DNA from: Cordia subcordata
Lineage: Eukaryota; Streptophyta; Magnoliopsida; Boraginales; Cordiaceae
Length of the DNA stretch: 64,000 nucleotides
NCBI GenBank assembly: GCA_028554755.1
Contig: JAPTOF010000037.1
Coordinates: forward strand, 231,001 to 295,000
Direction: 5' to 3'
Shown here: positions 61,230 to 64,000 of the stretch, piece after piece
Layout of the letters: each line of letters opens with the position of its first letter
How positions within the stretch are numbered: position 1 is the first letter of the stretch
Notes under the pieces: model-generated
Database searches by the model: none
Told to the model about the DNA's origin: nothing
Seen by the model: the letters and a program-made list of their open reading frames with translations, nothing else
Position numbers and translations under genes: made by a program

Positions 61230-64000
61230 ATGATTTTTTTCTCTTGGAATGTTAGGGGTCTTAATTTCCCTAAAAAACGCAAGGAAATAAAGTTGCTTAT
61301 TGGCAAGCATAACCTCGATTGTGTTTGTGTTTTGGAAACAAAAACCGGCCAAGAAGAAAATTGCATCGCCACTTATTTTAGTTGTTTGGGGTTTGATAAT
61401 CATGTTAATGAAAATGTTGCTGGTTGTCTTTGGCTCTTTTGGAAAAACCATCTCAAGACTACTATTATTGATTCTTTTGATCAAGGTATGCTTTGCCATT
61501 TCGCTTGCCCACCTCTTGATCCTTTTTTTGTTATTTTTGTTTATGGCCGAAATGCCCCCCAAAAAAGGAAATCACTTTGGCAGCATATTGAAAAATGGAG
61601 TTTTTGGTGCAAAGATGACCCTCTTTGTATTCTTGGGGATTTCAATGAAGTTCTTCACAGTGGGGACAAATCTTCCACTTTGTCTATCCCCTCTAGTGCT
61701 TGGGACTTCAAGGATTGTATCCATAAAGCAAGCCTCCTTGAATTCAACCATATTGGTCCACATTTTACTTGCACAAATAGGAACTCAAATGGCAACCTCC
61801 GTGCAAGCAAGATTGATAGAGCTTTGATGAATCAATGTTGGATGAATTGTATGGAGGACCCTTTCCTTTTGGTTGGGAGTCCGGGAATCTCTGATCATTG
61901 CCCGCTCATCCTTCACACTTGTAAGCCCAATCTGTCCTCTCCAAAGCCTTTCAAATTCTATAATGCTTGGGTTTCACATGATCAATTCTTGCATATTGTG
62001 GAAGATCATTGGAGTACATGGGTCTTTGGCACTCCAATGTTCATCTTGTATCAAAAGCAAAAACGCCTCAAGTTTGCTTTAAGGAAGTTTGATAAAGAGC
62101 ACTTCTCTTGCATTCCTCAAAAGATTCACGCACTCAAGGAGATGCTTTGTAATGTGCAATCTGATTTGATGAATGGCCTTCTCAATGATGAAATTCTTGA
62201 TATGGAGAAAGATATTTTGGCTAAAATTGAAGCTCTTGAGGCCACTTTCAATCATATGCTGCACCAGAAATCTCGGCTCAATTGGATTAAAGATGGTGAT
62301 GCAAACACAAAGTTTTTTCATAGCACTATTCAGGAAGGAAGAGGAAGAACACTATTCATGCTATCCAAGATCTGAATGGTACCCTTATTTCTTCAAATGA
62401 AGGTATTAAGGAGGAATTCATTTCATTCTTCAAAAACCTTCTTGGTACCCCCTTCCGGACTTGTGCAAAAATTTACTCCATCAAAGCTATCGTTGGGAAA
62501 TCTATTGATGAGGATTGCATCAATTTGCTGGTGGCACCTTTTACCCATGAGGAAATCAAGAACACTCTTTTCTCTCTCAATCCGAACAAAAGCCCAGGGC
62601 CGGATGGTTATACATCTCTTTTTTATATGGCTGCATGGAGGATTGTTGGAGATGATGTTTTGGAAGCCATTAGCTCTTTCTTTGACTCCACAAAGCTCCT
62701 TAATGAGGTAAATGCCACTTACATTGCCTTAGTGCCAAAAGTCTCAGACCCTTCTATGGTAAAAGATTTTAGGCCAATCTCTTGCTGCAACACCATCTAC
62801 AAGTGCATTTCCAAATTACTTGCAAAAGACTCAAGGCATGTCTTCCAAAGATTATTTCATGGAATCAATCTGCTTTTATCAAGGATAGACTTATCAATGA
62901 AAATATTCTTGTTGCACATGAAGTCCTGAGGGGATATTCAAGAAGCCATATTTCTCCTAGATGTGCTCTCAAGATTGACATCATGAAGGCTTTCGACTCT
63001 CTTAGTTGGAGTTTTATTGAAAATGCTCTCTTGGCATTTGGATTTCCGAGAAAATTTGTTGCTTGGATCATGGCATGTGTCTCCTCTCCTTGCTTTCTTG
63101 TTGCTATCAATGGTAGTTTTCAAGGCTTCTTCAAAGGAGCAAATGGTGTTAGACAAGGTGATCCCCTCTCTCCTTATCTTTTTGTGTTATGTATGGAAGT
63201 CCTCACTTGTATGCTTAACAATTTGGAAAATGATAGCGGGCTTTGACTTCCACCCTAAGTGCGCCAAATTGAAGCTTAATCATCTTTGCTTTGCCGACGA
63301 TCTTTTCATCTTTTGTAAGGGAAATTTGAGTTCGGTGGAATGCATCATGAATATCCTTGAAAAGTTTCATGCCCTTTCGGGACTTAAAGTCAGCAGCACT
63401 AAGAGTGATTTATTTCTTGGAGGAGTCCCAAATGATGAAAAACTTGCCATCCTCTCTAAAGTGGGTTTCAAAGAAGGATCTCTTCCAATCCGGTATTGGG
63501 GCATCCCTCTTATTTCAAGAAAACTTAGAAGAGCCGATTTTGCACCTCTCTTGGAGAAAATTGTTAGTAAACTTGATAATTGGTCCACGAAATGGCTCTC
63601 ATATGCGGATAGATTGCTTCTCATTAAAACAACCCTTACCCAAATTTGTTCCTACTGGGCTGGAATTCTCTTACTCCCAAAAGGTATTATCTCAACCCTT
63701 GAATCAAAATTCAAGGCTTTCTTATGGCGGGACACAGGTGCAAAAATTGCTTGGAAGGATGTTTGTTTCCCATTTGAGCAGGGGGGGCTTAATGTTCGGA
63801 AAATTGAGGACCTTAATACCATCTCACTTCTTAAGAGTTTTTGGAGAATGTATTCGCAGAGGGAATCAATTTGGAGCAAATGGGTTCATTTGAATTATAT
63901 CAAGAATAAATCAATTTGGACCATCACCACTCCAAAAGATGCTAGTTGGATTCTTAAAATGCTGATTAGATGCCGTGACATTGCAAGGAATCTTATCACC
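61230..64000 (+). pseudogene. A16 ORF2, endonuclease-RT, two or three frameshifts, partial
   Basis: ATG 61230 (MIFFSWNVRGLNFPKKRKEI) overlaps the ORF1 TGA. Open for 381 codons: LETKTGQEEN, LGDFNEVLHSGD (61640), SDHCPLILHT (61895), KFDKEHFSCIPQ and GDANTKFFHS. A frameshift near 62345 leads to NKSPGPDGYTSLFYM (62580), VKDFRPISCCNTIYK, a second shift near 62830, QSAFIKDRLINEN, IDIMKAFDSLSW and KGANGVRQGDPLSPYLF. A third shift at 63244 leads to an open frame 63245-64000: CFADDLFIFCKGN, YWGIPLISRKLRR, KFKAFLWRDTG, FWRMYSQRESIW. Endonuclease and RT catalytic residues seen are intact. The zf-RVT lies beyond the window. Confidence 0.92.

Larger units (their letters stand above)
59071..61233 (+). pseudogene. 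A16 ORF1, DUF4283 / CCHC protein, split by A17
   Basis: Linker then QQNAWKKPPKIRFEPTSKTPSLDWGKDFAEFISTNLQFDDEME and WTHCLVGQFIGAPPPYFLIKNMVDFA (59080-59435). A17 is inserted here. The frame resumes at 60364: WRRFGNVDIYHKGKGLYAF, QQLWHVNHRPLLLRKW, SLWSKRGLNYVASFIGKPIQMDALTESKRNLEFARVCIEVNL. The knuckle CSHCKMVGHMVDKC (60813-60855) is intact. The open C-tail has DWQVIGKKPSTNDR and FQVLEDDSEE, ending LPLPPS. The stop TGA 61231-61233 overlaps the ORF2 ATG. Without A17 this C-terminal two-thirds would be open. Confidence 0.92.
59071..64000 (+). mobile_element. A16: LINE running off the right edge, split by A17
   Basis: Plus-strand LINE starting in the ORF1 linker (5' truncated or cut against A14), with ORF1 to 61233, ORF2 from 61230 and the frame still open at 64000. 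A17 interrupts ORF1 with a 21-bp TSD (59415-59435 and 60358-60378). It is among the best-preserved copies. Its sequence at the right edge is identical over the last 40 bases to the first 40 around the A17 5' end, so both are one family. Confidence 0.9.

Noticed and set aside
1..64000. CRISPR arrays, operons or bacterial regulatory sites
   Set aside because: No regularly spaced repeats; all repeats are dispersed eukaryotic retroelements with poly(A) tails and TSDs.

Overview
This is nuclear DNA from a flowering plant, and almost all of it is non-LTR retrotransposon. Nearly every recognisable coding stretch belongs to plant L1-type LINEs: an ORF1 with a DUF4283 domain and a CCHC zinc knuckle, and an ORF2 with an AP-like endonuclease, a reverse transcriptase (RT, FADD motif) and a C-terminal zf-RVT zinc domain. 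No single-copy host gene, tRNA, rRNA or CRISPR array was found. No ORF1 or ORF2 is intact. The DNA is AT-rich and behaves like old heterochromatin in which elements land in elements. The plant cannot be named from this sequence.

Two architectures coexist. Autonomous-type copies (A1-A17) carry, or are fragments of, ORF1+ORF2. ORF1-only copies (H1-H11) run 5'UTR, ORF1, short 3'UTR, poly(A), with no endonuclease or RT. They resemble the mammalian HAL1 half-L1s in layout. Several H copies are bounded by clean target-site duplications (TSDs), so they moved as units. Their ORF1 is a separate lineage from the ORF1 of the A copies, yet both classes end in the same short 3' motif (CTTACTTGNYCCGC before the A-run) and begin with the same TTTCTCTCTCTA-like 5' leader.

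Layout. 1-1767: minus A1 (start of ORF2, ORF1). 1768-6145: plus A2, a 5'-truncated ORF2 end, split by H1 (2233-5166, minus). 6146-26655: one old minus LINE, A3, split by H2 (8793-11386, plus), by H3 (11464-18931, minus, itself holding the full-length A4 at 12882-18808), by H4 (19211-25178, itself holding H5, which holds H6) and by a SINE (26136-26314). 26658-32261: plus A5, split by A6 (27517-31785). 32262-33835: minus A7. 33836-34371: the only clearly non-LINE stretch, with a TATA box. 34372-34953: minus H7. 34954-41420: minus A8, split by H8. 41421-42481: plus fragments H9 and H10. 42482-46768: plus A9. 46769-50437: minus A10, joined tail to tail to A9 and carrying a 74-bp insertion, A11. 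50438-50889: minus A12. 50890-54362: plus A13 and H11. 54363-59070: minus A14, split by A15. 59071-64000: plus A16, split by A17; its ORF2 runs off the window.

How the parts would work together: ORF1 would coat the RNA. ORF2, translated after a conserved ATGA stop/start overlap, would nick DNA and reverse-transcribe. The H elements plausibly borrow ORF2 from A elements through the shared 3' end. Junctions and motifs were read directly from the sequence; mobilisation in trans is inference.
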